From Anaeramoeba ignava (Eukaryota; Metamonada; Anaeramoebidae): a DNA stretch of 64,000 bases. The stretch lies in the NCBI GenBank assembly GCA_028826165.1, contig JAPDFW010000063.1, positions 558,001-622,000 of the forward strand, given 5' to 3'. Below the pieces are notes generated by a model. It saw only the letters and a program-made list of their open reading frames with translations, did not search any database and was not told the DNA's origin. Shown here piece by piece: positions 10,363-21,231 of the stretch (its first letter is position 1; every line of letters begins with the position of its first letter). Both the position numbers and the translations under genes were made by a program.

Positions 10363-12744
10363 ATGGGAGTAAGTAATTGTACTTTAAAACAAAATTTAAA
10401 TAATAACGAAGATGTTGAAACTATAACAAAAAGAAGAAAAAAAACAAAAAAAAAACAAAATAAAAATCAAAATCAAAATCAAAATCAAATTCAAATCAAA
10501 ATCAAAATCAAAATCAAAATCAAATTCAAATTCAAAATCAAATTCAAAATCAAATTCAAAACCCAATTCAAAATCCAATTTCAGATTCAGATTCAGATTC
10601 AGATTCAGATTCAGATTCAGATTCAGATCAAAATCCAAATTCAATTCAAAATCAAAATCAAAATCAAAATCAATATTCGAATCAAAATCAATATTCAAAT
10701 CAAAATCAATATTCGAATCAAAATCAATATTCAAATCAAAATCAAAATCAATATTCGAATCAAAATCAATATTCAAATCAAAATCAATATTCAAATCAAA
10801 ATCAATATTTAAATCAAAATCAAAATCAATATTCAAATCAATATTCAAATCAAAATCAATATTCAAATCAAAATCAAAATCAAAATCAATATTCAAATCA
10901 AAATCAATATTCAAATCAATATTCAAATCAAATCCAAAACCCAATTCAAAATCCAATTCCAATTCCAATTCCAATTCCAAATTCAAATCAATTTACAAAA
11001 AGATTTACATCTCAAATTGGAAATCAAATTCAAAATCAAATTATCAACTCGAATTATGAATCAAAAGATTTATATCAAGATACATCTTCAGATACATCTT
11101 CAGATACAGAATCAGTCAAAATAAATCATAAACATCATCACAAACATTCTAATCACAAACATCATAAATCATCCAAAAAGAATAAAAAACATCATCGAAA
11201 ACATTCTAATCACAAACATCATACAAAATCACCCACAAAGGATAAAGAACTTGATAAGCAAATTCGAAGCCAATATAATTATACCAATTCAAATTCAAAT
11301 TCAAATTCAATTCAAAATCAAAATCAAAATCAAAATCAAATTCAAATTCAAAATCAAAATCAAAATCCAATTCAAAAATCAAAATCCAATTCAAAATCAA
11401 AATCAAAATCAAAATCAAAATCAAAATCAAAATCAAAATCCAAATCAAAATCAAAATCAAAATCAAAATCAAAATCAAAATCAAAATCAAAATCAAAATC
11501 AAAATCCAAATTCAAAATCAAAATCCAAATCAAAATCCAAATCCAATCAAAATCCAAATAAAATTCAAAAATCAAAATCAAAATCAAAATCAAAAATCAA
11601 AATTCAAAATCAAAATCAAAATCCAATTCAAAATCAAAATCAAAATCAAAATCAAAATCAAAATCAAAATGAAAATCAAAATCAAAATCCAATTCAAAAT
11701 CAAAATCAAAATCAAAATGAAAATCAAAATCAAAATCAAAATCAAAATCAAAATCAAAATCAAAATCAAAATCAAAATCAAAATGAAAATCAAAATCAAA
11801 ATCAAAATCAAAATCAAAATCCAAAATCCCCAATTCAAAAATCAAAAATCAAAATCAAAATCAAAATCAAAATCAAAAATCAAAATCAAAATCAAAATCA
11901 AAATCAAAATCAAAAAAATCAAAATCAAAATCAAAATCAAAATCAAAATCAAATTCAAAATCAAAATCAAAATCAAAATCAAAATCAAAATCAAAATCAA
12001 AATCAAAATCAAAATCAAAATCAAAATCAAAATCAAAATCAAAATCAAAATCAAAATCAAATTCAAAATCAAAATCAAAATCAAAATCAAAATCAAAATC
12101 AAAAAATCAAAAATCAAAATCAAAATCAAAATCAAAATCAAAATCAAAATCAAAATCAAAATCAAAATCAAAATCAAAATCAAAATCAAAATCAAAATCA
12201 AAATCAAAATCAAAATCAAAATCAAAATCAAAATCAAAATCAAAATCAAAATCCAATTCAAAACCAAAATCAAAATCAAAATCCAATTCAAAATCAAAAT
12301 CAAAATCAAAATCAAAATGAAAATGAAAATCAAAATGAAAATGAAAAGGAGAATCCAAATGGATTCCGCAACCCAAATCCATTTAAATATCAAAACCAAA
12401 ATTCAATTCAATTTCGAAATTCAATTCAATTTCAAAATTCAAATCAATTTCGAAATTCAATTCAATTTCAAAATCAAATTATCAACTCGAATTATGAATC
12501 AAAAGATTTATATCAAGATACATCTTCAGATACATCTTCAGATACAGAATCAGTCAAAATAAATCATAAACATCATCACAAACATTATAACAACAAACAT
12601 CATAAATCATCCAAAAAGAATAAAAAACATCATCGAAAACATTCTAATCACAAACATCATACAAAATCACCCACAAAGGATAAAGAACTTGATAAGCAAA
12701 TTCGAAGCCAATATAATTATATCAATTCAAATCAAATAAATTAA
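10363..12744 (+). CDS. Low-complexity Gln/Asn-rich and His/Lys-rich protein gene, apparently frame-broken twice
   Basis: ATG 10363 opens MGVSNCTLKQNLNNNEDVE and KRRKKTKKKQ, then enters (CAAAAT)-type repeats. The sensible reading moves to the next frame for (SD)n, NQNQYS repeats and a first unique block at about 11034-11280 (NYESKDLYQDTSSDTSSDTE, then HKHHHKH and KNKKHHRKH). It moves back to the first frame for a (QN)n tract and a second nearly identical block at 12477-12744, which ends in TAA. CAAAAT has no stop in any frame (QN, KI or KS), so indels are not terminated. No intron donor lies in the repeats. The function is unknown; a prion-like or nucleic-acid-binding scaffold is conceivable. 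Indels may be assembly errors or real. Confidence 0.6.
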
Positions 12745-12990
12745 AATTAATTAAATAAAAATAAATTCCAAAATTCAAATCAATTCCAAAATTCAAATCA
12801 ATTTCAAAATCAAAATCAATTTCAAAATTCAATTCAATTTCGAAATTCAAATCAAATTCAAAATCAAATTATCAACTCGAATTATGAATCAAAAGATTTA
12901 TATCAAGATACATCTTCAGATACATCTTCAGATACAGAATCAGTCAAAATAAATCATAAACTCATAATAACAAACATTATAACAACAAAA
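11034..12990 (+). repeat. Three copies of a unique block (two full, one truncated)
   Basis: A block starting AAATTATCAACTCGAATTAT and containing a doubled GATACATCTTCA occurs at about 11036-11280, 12472-12735 and 12862-12970. The first two are almost identical in DNA sequence. The third stops soon after AATAAATCATAAA and is followed by ACAACAAAAAAAAGTTAAAA. It indicates recent local duplication. Confidence 0.9.
11290..12345 (+). repeat. (CAAAAT)n hexamer tract, ~1 kb, inside the low-complexity gene
   Basis: Nearly pure CAAAAT units with scattered variants (CCAATT, GAAAAT, CAAATC). They encode (QN)n in the frame that stays open to the stop at 12744. Confidence 0.95.
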
Positions 12991-13093
12991 AAAAGTTAAA
13001 AACAGAATTAAAAGAAATTATAAGAAAAAAAAATTTTTTTACTTTTTGGAACAAATTTTTTTTGAATTTTTATTTTCTTCAATAAAAAAAAAA
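12745..13093. other. Intergenic region with the truncated third block copy
   Basis: Stop codons interrupt the copy at 12760-12990, so it is not part of the ORF ending at 12744. Beyond it there are only A/T runs up to the Rab stop codon. Confidence 0.6.
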
Positions 13094-14615
13094 TCAGCAA
13101 CAATTATTATTATTTTTTTTGTTTTTTGATTGATTTTTCAAAACAAATCCATCTTTTGTTTTAATGTTTTCAAGTTTTGTTTCAATAATCTAAATTAAAT
13201 ATAAATTAAATTATAAAATTTTTTGATTGATTTTTTTTTCTATTTTTTTTAATAATAAAAAATATTTTTACTTTTTCAGCAAATAATTCAAACATTTCTT
13301 TAACTCCAAATTGTGTTTTTGAAGATGTTTCTGCATATAAAATATCTCTTTCTGAAGCAAAAATACTTGCTTCATTAAAAGAAACTGATCTAAATTGATC
13401 AATTTTATTTCCAACTATAATTATTGGAATTTTCTTTCCTCCATGAATCTAAATTGATTAAATAAATTTTGAATTTATAAAAGAAAATAAAATCAAATCA
13501 ATTTTTTTATTCTTTATCAAATCTTAATTTAATTTCTCCTTTTTTTACTCTAATTTCTTCTATCCAACTTGATAAATGATCAAAAGTATCTCGATTTTCA
13601 ACATTATAAACTTTATAATTAATTTTAATTTTTTAATTTTATAAAAATCAATTTATTAATATTTTAATTTAAATCATCAATACCAAGAATAATTCCATTA
13701 GCTCCTCTATAATAACTATTAGTTAAAGTTCTAAATCCTATAAAATATTATTTTGATTTTAATTTAAATTATTTAATTGATTTTAATTTTTGATTTTGAT
13801 TTTTGATTTAAATTATTTAATTAATTTTGATTTTGATTTGATTTTGATTTTTGATTTAAATTTTTTTTAATTATTTTTAATTGATTTTGATTTTGATTTT
13901 GATTTTTATTTTTTGATTTAAATTTTTTTTTGATTTTGATTTTTGATTTTGATTTTTGATTTTGATGACTTGATGATTTTGATTTTTGATTTTTGATTTT
14001 GATTTTAATTTTAAATTATTTAATTGATTTTGATTTTTATTTTTTGATTTTGATTTTTTGATTTTGATTTTTGATTTTTATTGATTTTGATTTTGATTTT
14101 TGATTTTAATTTGATTTTGAATTTGGATCATTTACTTTTCTTGACCAACTGTATCCCACTATTTTAATTAATAAATTTTTATTTTTTGGAATTAATTTTG
14201 ATGTTTTTTTTTTCTCTTGGTTAAATTTAGATTATTTACAATTGCAATTTTAACTGTTTTTCCATTTGAAAGTTTTTGAATTTTTTGAAAAAAATCAATT
14301 GCTTTTTTAATTTATTTTAATTTAAAAAAAATTTTTATAAATTTTTTCCCTAATTTTAAATCCAAATTAAAAGTAATATTAACAAACCAAGAGTTGGTGT
14401 AATATTTGAATCCCATTCTTCTCCAATAATTCTTAAAATTAAAGAAGTCTTTTTTTATTATTGAAAATTAAAGAATTTTTTATTTAAATTATTTTCAATT
14501 TTGGATTATTTTTTTTTTTGCTTTTTTTTCTTCTTTTTTTTTTATTTACTTTCCCAACTGCAGAATCTCCAACAACTAATAATTTTAATAAATAATCATA
14601 ATTTTCTGATTCCAT
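13094..14615 (-). CDS. Rab-family small GTPase, eight exons
   Basis: Exons on the minus strand: 14615-14550, 14448-14388, 14301-14240, 14158-14136, 13730-13684, 13610-13549, 13448-13272 and 13189-13094, together 594 nt (197 aa). Seen: P-loop GDSAVGKT at 16-23, WDTVGQE in place of the usual WDTAGQE, SYYRGANGIIL, GNKID at about 120-124, ETSSK at about 147-151 and a C-terminal Cys-Cys, the usual double-prenylation end. Rabs switch between GTP and GDP forms on membranes and direct vesicle traffic. Which Rab this is remains open. The exon 4/5 joint is odd: the canonical acceptor drops two residues normally present after GQE, while the previous AG gives an in-frame stop. It is divergent from CUL4, with 133 bp between start codons. 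Confidence 0.9.
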
Positions 14616-14650
14616 TTTTTTATATTTTATTTTATTATTTTATTTTTGAT

Positions 14651-14672
14651 GAAGAAAAAAAAAAATGAAAAG
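14651..14672 (-). promoter_or_regulatory. Sense-strand CTTTTCATTTTTTTTTTTCT element upstream of Rab
   Basis: Minus-strand instance of the recurring element, 36-57 bp upstream of the Rab ATG, in the short divergent promoter shared with CUL4. Confidence 0.25.
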
Positions 14673-14748
14673 TTTAAAAAAAACTTTTTAAAAAATATTT
14701 TTTTTCATTTTTTTTTTCATTTCCATTTTTTTTAAAATAATAATTTAA

Positions 14749-17260
14749 ATGCAAAAAACTTTAAATTCTTATAAAATTAAAAGGAAAAAAACAAATCAAA
14801 ATCAAAATAAAAATCAAAATCAATTAAATAATTTAAATCAAAATCAAAATCAAAATCAAAATCAATTAAATAAAAATATTCCACTTTTTAAATCAAGACC
14901 AGAAAAAAAAAGAAAACAACTTCAAATATCTTTTAATTCAAATTCAAATTCAAATTCTAATTCTAATTCTAATTCTAATTCAAATTCAAATTCTAATTCA
15001 AATAATAAATTATCAATTCAAAATTTAAAAATTTCTAATTTAACTTCTGAAAATCAAAAAAATCTTATCCAAAAAATTAAAGAAACAATTATTGCAATTC
15101 AAAATGAAAAACCAATTAATTATAATTTAGAAGAATTATATAAAGTTAATTATATTTTTTTATATTTTTTTTTCAAAGAAAAATATTCATTTTAAAAAAT
15201 TTATTAATTAAATTTAGGCAACAGAAATATTATGTATTTATAAAAAAGCAGATTATTTATATAATCAAATTTATCAATTATGTGAAAAACAAAAGGAAAA
15301 AGATTATATTGAATTGTTTAAATTATCAATAGATAAAATTCAATTTATTCAAGTTATAAATAATAAATGGAAAAATCATTGCGTTCAAATAAAAGCAATT
15401 TCAAATATTTTATTATATTTGGATCGTGTTTATCTTTCCAAAAAAAATTCAGAAATCAAATCATTGTGGGATATGGGATTGTTTTTATTTTCTAAATTTA
15501 TAATCCAAAAACAAGATGTAAATCAAAAATTATTTCAGGTCTTTTTAATACTAATTAATAACCACAGAATTGGAGAAAATATAAATCTTGAATTAATCAA
15601 AGATACTTCGCAAATGTTGTCAATATTGGGAAAATATCATGATTATTTTGAAAAACCCTTTTTAATTCAATCACAAATTTTCTATCAAGAAGAACAAAAT
15701 CAATTATTTTCAAATTTTGAAATTTCTCATTTTCTTCATCATGTTGAAAATAGACTTCAAGAAGAAAAAAACATGGCAATCAATCAACTAAATAAATCAA
15801 CACTCCCAAGTTTGATTAAAATTGTTGAAGATTCTTTGTTGAAAAACAATTTATTAAAAATTGTAAATCTTGGGTTTAGAAATCTTTGTGAAAAAGATAA
15901 ATTTCAAGATCTTAAACTTTTATATCAACTTTTTCAAAGAGTAAACGGTGATGATTTAGTTTTGCAAAATTTTGAGAGTTTCATTACTTATAAAGGTTTA
16001 AACATTTTGAACAATCAATCAAATACTCAACAAGAAACTCAAATCATTGAAGATTTTATTCTTCTTAAAGAATATTGTGATCGATTAATTAAATTTTGCT
16101 TTTCTCAATCTCCAATTTTCAATCAATCACTTGATCATACATTTGAAATGATTCTTAAATCAGATCACAATAAAATTGCAAGATTGCTTTCCAAATTTAT
16201 CCATTTGCATTTTACTCTTAAACAAAATCAAATATCAGAAGATCAACTGGAAAAAATTCTTGATAAAACAATTTTATTTCTTAAATACATTCAATCAAAA
16301 GATATCTTTGAAGCCTTTTATAAAAATGATTTGGCAAACAGATTGTTAATGAATACAATGAATTTTGATTCTTTAGAAAAACAATTTCTTCTCAAATTAA
16401 AAATGAATTTAGGATCTTCTTTTTCAAAACAATTTGAAATCATGTTTCAAGATGTTGAACATTCAAAAGAATTGAATAACAAACTTAAAAATGAATTGAA
16501 AGAAAATCAAAAACCTAATTTTGATTTAAATGTAAAAGTTTTAACACAAGGATTTTGGCCAACTTTCCCTTCAATTAATTTAAATTTACCAAAAGAATTT
16601 ATTGAAAATCAAAAAATATTTGAAAAGTTTTATATGTCTCATCATCATGGAAGAAAATTACTTTGGCAAAACTCACTTGGAAGATGTATTATTTGTGCAA
16701 ATTTTATTCATGGAAAAAAAAATCTTGATGTTTCATTACTTCAAGCTATTGTTATTTTATGTTTCAATCAATCATCATCTTTAACATTTTTTCAAATTCA
16801 AAATTTAACTCAAATTGAAATATCAATTTTGAAAAAAATTATTGGAACTTTAATAACAAAAAAATATCCTATTCTTAAATTGAATCAAAATTCAAATTCA
16901 AATCTAAATAATAATTTTTCTGAAAATGATGTTTTTTCTTTTAATGAAAAATTTAATCATAAAAAATTTTTAATTAAAATTCCTCAAAATTTTTCAATTA
17001 AAAATGAAGAGAAAATTGAAAATGATAAGATTGAAAAAAAAGTTTGGGAAAATAGACAATATCAAATTGATTCATATATTGTTAGAATTATGAAAAGTCG
17101 CAAAACAATTAATCATAATGAATTAATAAAAGAAATTCAAGAACAAATTAAATCTCCAATAGAAATTATTGATATTAATAAAAGAATTAATAGTTTAATT
17201 GAAAGAGAATATTTAGAAAGAGATCCAAATAATAAAAATATTTACAATTATTTAGCATAA
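14749..17260 (+). CDS. CUL4: Cullin-4 scaffold of a RING ubiquitin ligase
   Basis: Exons 14749-15144 and 15218-17260 join in phase 0 (812 aa). The N-terminus is low complexity (NQNQ and (SN)n), as variable N-termini are in CUL4. The splice restores NYNLEELYKATEIL, matching the CUL4 RYNLEELYQAVE helix. Further CUL4 signatures are SLWDMGLFLFSKFII, KDIFEAFYKNDLANRLL (cullin repeat/homology boundary) and, at the C-terminus, ENRQYQIDSYIVRIMK with neddylation Lys758, ending NIYNYLA. CUL4 binds DDB1 at its N-terminus and RBX1 at its C-terminal domain; NEDD8 on the lysine activates it. Substrates include DNA repair and replication factors. It is convergent with the SCYL2 gene, with 64 bp between stops. 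High confidence. Confidence 0.95.
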
Positions 17261-17324
17261 AAAGAAAAAAAATAAATTTTAAATTTTGAATTTTAATTAA
17301 AATTATTTTGATTTGATTTGATTT

Positions 17325-20300
17325 CTATTTTTGTGAAAGAAAATCTTCTAATTCATCTGATAAACCAAGATTAAAATTTGAAATGTTTGTAATTGGATTA
17401 TTATTTTTTGTTTTGTTTTGATTAATTTTTTTTGGTTTTTCATGATGTTGATGATGTTTATGATGTTTCTTTTTATGAATTTGTTTTTGAATTGGTTTTG
17501 ATTCAATTTGATTTTGATTTTGATTTTGATTTTTATTTGATTTAAAAAAATCAAACATACTATCTAAATTATCTTTTTCATTTGATACTTGATTTACTTT
17601 TGATTCAGCAGTAGAAATTAATTGATAATTTGAATTATCTTCTTCTTTTTTTTGATTTTCTTTAAAACTTTCATTTAATAAAAATTCAAAATCGAATGGA
17701 TCTTTTAAATTTTGATTTTTTGAAACATTTTTTGAAACATTTTTTGAAACATTTTTTGAAACATTTTTTGAAGGGAAAATATCAATAGTATCAAAATTAA
17801 GAAGATTATCTGAAGGATTTATTTTTTTATGATGTTTTTTATGATGTTTTTTTGGAATTTTTTGAATTGGATTTTGATTTTGATTTTGAATTGGATTTTG
17901 ATTTTGATTTTGAATTGGATTTTGAATTGGATTTTGAATTGGATTTTGAATTGGATTTTGAATTGGATTTTGAATTTGATTTTGATTTGGATTTTGATTT
18001 TGATTTTGAATTGGATTTTGAATTGGATTTTGAATTGGATTTTGAATTGGATTTTGAATTGGATTTTGAATTGGATTTTGAATTGTGTTTTCTTCTAAAT
18101 TTGTTGTTTGATCCGAATTAGAAAAATCTTTAATCCTATTTTCTTCAACAATTTTTAACATTTTCTTTAATATTTTCATTATTGTATTATATTGTTGATA
18201 ATTAATGCTTAATTCAACTGTTAAAGGAGAAATTAAAGGAATCAATTTTTTTGCAATTATTGAATGAGGAATATTTTTATGAGATGAAATACAATCACAA
18301 AGACCAGCAATACTTAGAATAATTGCTGGAGTTTGTTCATGAGATAATTTTTTTAAAGAAGGAATTAATGTTTTTGTTATCATATCTTTATCAAATAATT
18401 TAAGTGTTTCTTTGATACAAATTAATGATTGAACTTTAACTGAAACTTCTGAATTTTTTGTTGCAATTTCACAAATTTTGGGAATTATTTTTTCTTTAAA
18501 AACTAAAAATTCAATTTTATCAGCAAAAAGTGGTGTTTTTTTAAGTAAAAGTCCTTGTAATTGAAAATTTGTTGAATTGATTATTCTGTATATAAAAGGC
18601 ATAATAACTAATTTAATATCGAAATTTTAATTTTAATTTTAATTTTAAAATGAATTTAAATTTAAATTTAAATAAATTTTAATTTTAAAATTTTAATTTT
18701 AATTGATTTACAATCTTTTTGTGAATTTGGATGAGTATGTGTTAATAATACTGAAATATTTTCAATCAAAATCATTGGAATTTGTTTTGGATTATCAACT
18801 GAAAATAAAGGAATAATTGAAGGAAAAACACTTTTCATAAATTCTCTAATTTCAAGAACAGTTTCTGTAATTTTAAATAATATTGTCAATATAAATGGAG
18901 CAAGTTTTATATCCATAATTTCTTTACAAAGAATTGGTAAACACTTTGTTTTGATTGTATTTTTTGGGATTTTTTCAAGTAAAAACATAAAACGCTTTAA
19001 AAAATTAACTTTTTCTGAAAGTGTTTTTTCAACAAAAGATTCTAAATCAATAATAACTTGAAGTAATTCATCATTGAAATAACTACTTTGAGTAAAATCT
19101 TTTGGTTGGATTCTTAATTCTGGATTTGATTTCATCATTGATTTTAAATTATCCCATAATTTTTCTGGAATTTTATGATTTTTAAACATTTCATTATAAG
19201 GTATTTGTTTTTCAATTGTTTTTATTCTTGATTTATAATCTTCAATATTTCCTTTTGAATTTATAAATGTTTTTCCATTTTCAAAATTTGAAAATAATTC
19301 AAAGATTAAACATCCAAGCATAAACATATCAGAATTAAAACTAATATTTCTATCAAAAATGATTTCTGGTGCAAGATAGTCTAAATGAGGTTGTAATTGA
19401 ATTGGATTTTTTGACTAATTTTAATTTTAATTTTAATTTTAATTTTAATTTTAAATTTTAATTTTAATTTTAATTTTAATTTTAATTTTAATTTTAATTT
19501 TAATTTTAATTTTAATTTTAAATTTTAATTTTAATTTTAATTTTAATTTTAATTTTAATTTTAATTTTAAATTTTAATTTTAATTTTAATTTTAATTTTA
19601 ATTTTAATTTTAATTTTAATTTTAATTTTAATTTTATAAATTAATTTAAATTTAAAACTTACATTTGGCCAAATATTATTCAAATTATAAGTATAAGGAA
19701 GATTTGATTGCTTAAATTGATTATTAATTGAATACATAAAACCAGCAACTTTCCAATGATGTGATGGAGTAATAAATATACATTCAGGTAATAAATTTAA
19801 ATGAATTAATGTTGGAACACTATGAATAAAAGTTAAAGCTTCTCCAATTTCTTTTAAACCATATTGAATCTTAATTAAAATTTATAAATTAATTTTAATT
19901 TTAATTTTTAATTTTAATTTTAATTTTAATTTTAATTTTAATTTTAATTTTAATTATAATTTTAATTTTAATTTTAATTTTAATTTTAATTTTAATTTTA
20001 ATTTTAATTTTAATTTTAATTTTAATTTTATAAATTTTATAGAATTTTAATTTTAATTTTAATTTTATAAATGAATTTTAATTAATTATAATTTTAATTT
20101 TAATTTTTAATTTTAATTTTAATTTTAATTTTAATTTTAATTTCAAATTTAATTTTAATTTTTAATTTGAATTTAATTTTAATTTTAATTTAATTTTTAA
20201 TTTTAATTTTAATTTTAATTTTAATTTTAATTTTAATTTTAAATTTTAATTTTAATTTTAATTTTAATTTTAATTTTAATTTTTAATTTTAATTTTAATT

Positions 20301-20913
20301 TTAATTTTTTTAATTTAATTTTTAATTTTAATTTTTAATTTTAATTTTAATTTTAAATTTTAATTTTAATTTTTATAAATTAATTTGAATTTGAATTTGA
20401 ATTTGAATTTTAATTTTAATTTTAATTTAATTTTAAATTTAATTAATTTTAATTTTAATTTTAATTTGAATTTTGAATAAATTTTTTAATTTTAAATTTA
20501 AAAATTTTAAATTTAAAAAAGTAAAATACTTCAAGAGAATCAATTTGATATTCTTTTAAATCAGTAGGAACATTATCTAAATTGGAATAATTTCCTCTCA
20601 AATTAGCTAAAGAAGCATAAACAGGTTCAGTTATAAAAGCGAATTCATTTTTACTTTCAATAGGTTGAGATTGAACTTGTAAAATTTGAGGATGTCTTAA
20701 TTTTAATAAGTTTTTCACTTCATTTCTTAAATTTTCTATAAATTGTTGTTTATTTTGTTTTGTTGTTTGAATTGAATTTTTTTCAAAAAGAAAAACTGAA
20801 ACTTTTTCTAATGTTGCTTTTTTTATTGCTGGATATATTTTCCAACAAAATGATGGTCCTCCACTTGCTATTTGATTTTCTACATCATATTCTTTATTAA
20901 TTTGATTTCCCAT
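17325..20913 (-). CDS. SCYL2: SCY1-like pseudokinase (SCYL2/CVAK104-type)
   Basis: Exons 20913-20530, 19869-19663, 19414-18712 and 18607-17325 join to 2577 nt (858 aa). The N-terminus (YDVENQIASGGPSFCWKIYP, then AFITEPVYASLANLRGN) is diagnostic for SCYL2. The kinase fold lacks catalytic motifs: HLNLLPECI replaces HRD, the position of DFG reads VAGF, and APE is kept as LAPEIIF. HEAT-like repeats follow (about 300-580). The tail has (PIQN)n and His/Lys tracts with a clathrin-box-like LLNFD and DPFDF (about residues 695-740). SCYL2 works with clathrin and AP-2 on endosomal and trans-Golgi coats, and the tail motifs fit that. The start ATG is followed by GNQINKEYDVE; MGN could allow N-myristoylation, which is speculative. 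Introns hold AAAATT arrays. High confidence in the family. Confidence 0.93.
19870..20529 (-). repeat. SCYL2 intron 1, AAAATT hexamer arrays (sense strand)
   Basis: 660-nt intron of TTTTAA/TTTTAAT words on the plus strand. It contains, on the sense strand at about 20060-20083, AATTAAAATTCATTTATAAA followed by ATT, the core also present in introns of unrelated genes here. SCYL2 intron 2 (19415-19662) is of the same hexamer type. Confidence 0.85.
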
Positions 20914-21231
20914 TTATTTATTTTTTGAAAAGAAAAAAAATGAAAAAAAAATGAAAAATTTTTAAAAAAAATTAAAATTAAAATTTAAAATTAAAATTAA
21001 AATTAAAATTAAAATTTAAAATTAAAATTAAAATTAAAATTCAAATTAAAATTTAAAATTAAAATTAAAATTAAAATTAAAATTAAAATTAAAATTAAAA
21101 TTAAAATTAAAATTAAAATCAAAATTAAAATTAAAATTAATTTATAAAATTAAAATTAAAATTAAAATTAAAATTAAAAATTTCATTTTTTTCTTTTCCA
21201 ATTTTTTATTTAAATTTAAAATAATAAAAAA
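20914..21231. promoter_or_regulatory. Divergent promoter region between SCYL2 and Ku70
   Basis: 318 bp between two start codons. On the SCYL2 side (20927-20953, minus strand) and the Ku70 side (CATTTTTTTCTTTTCC at 21184-21199, plus strand) each has a copy of the recurring element. Between them lies an AAAATT hexamer array (about 20970-21180) like those inside introns. Promoter activity is inferred from layout. Confidence 0.45.

Noticed and set aside
10396-12399. Several minus-strand and alternate-frame ORFs of (DF)n, (IL)n and (KI)n
   Set aside because: They are the other readings of the CAAAAT hexamer tract, which has no stops in any frame. None has unique sequence.
20970-21180. AAAATT array as an interstitial telomere
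   Set aside because: The same hexamers fill many introns at sequence level, and there is no G-rich strand typical of telomeres.
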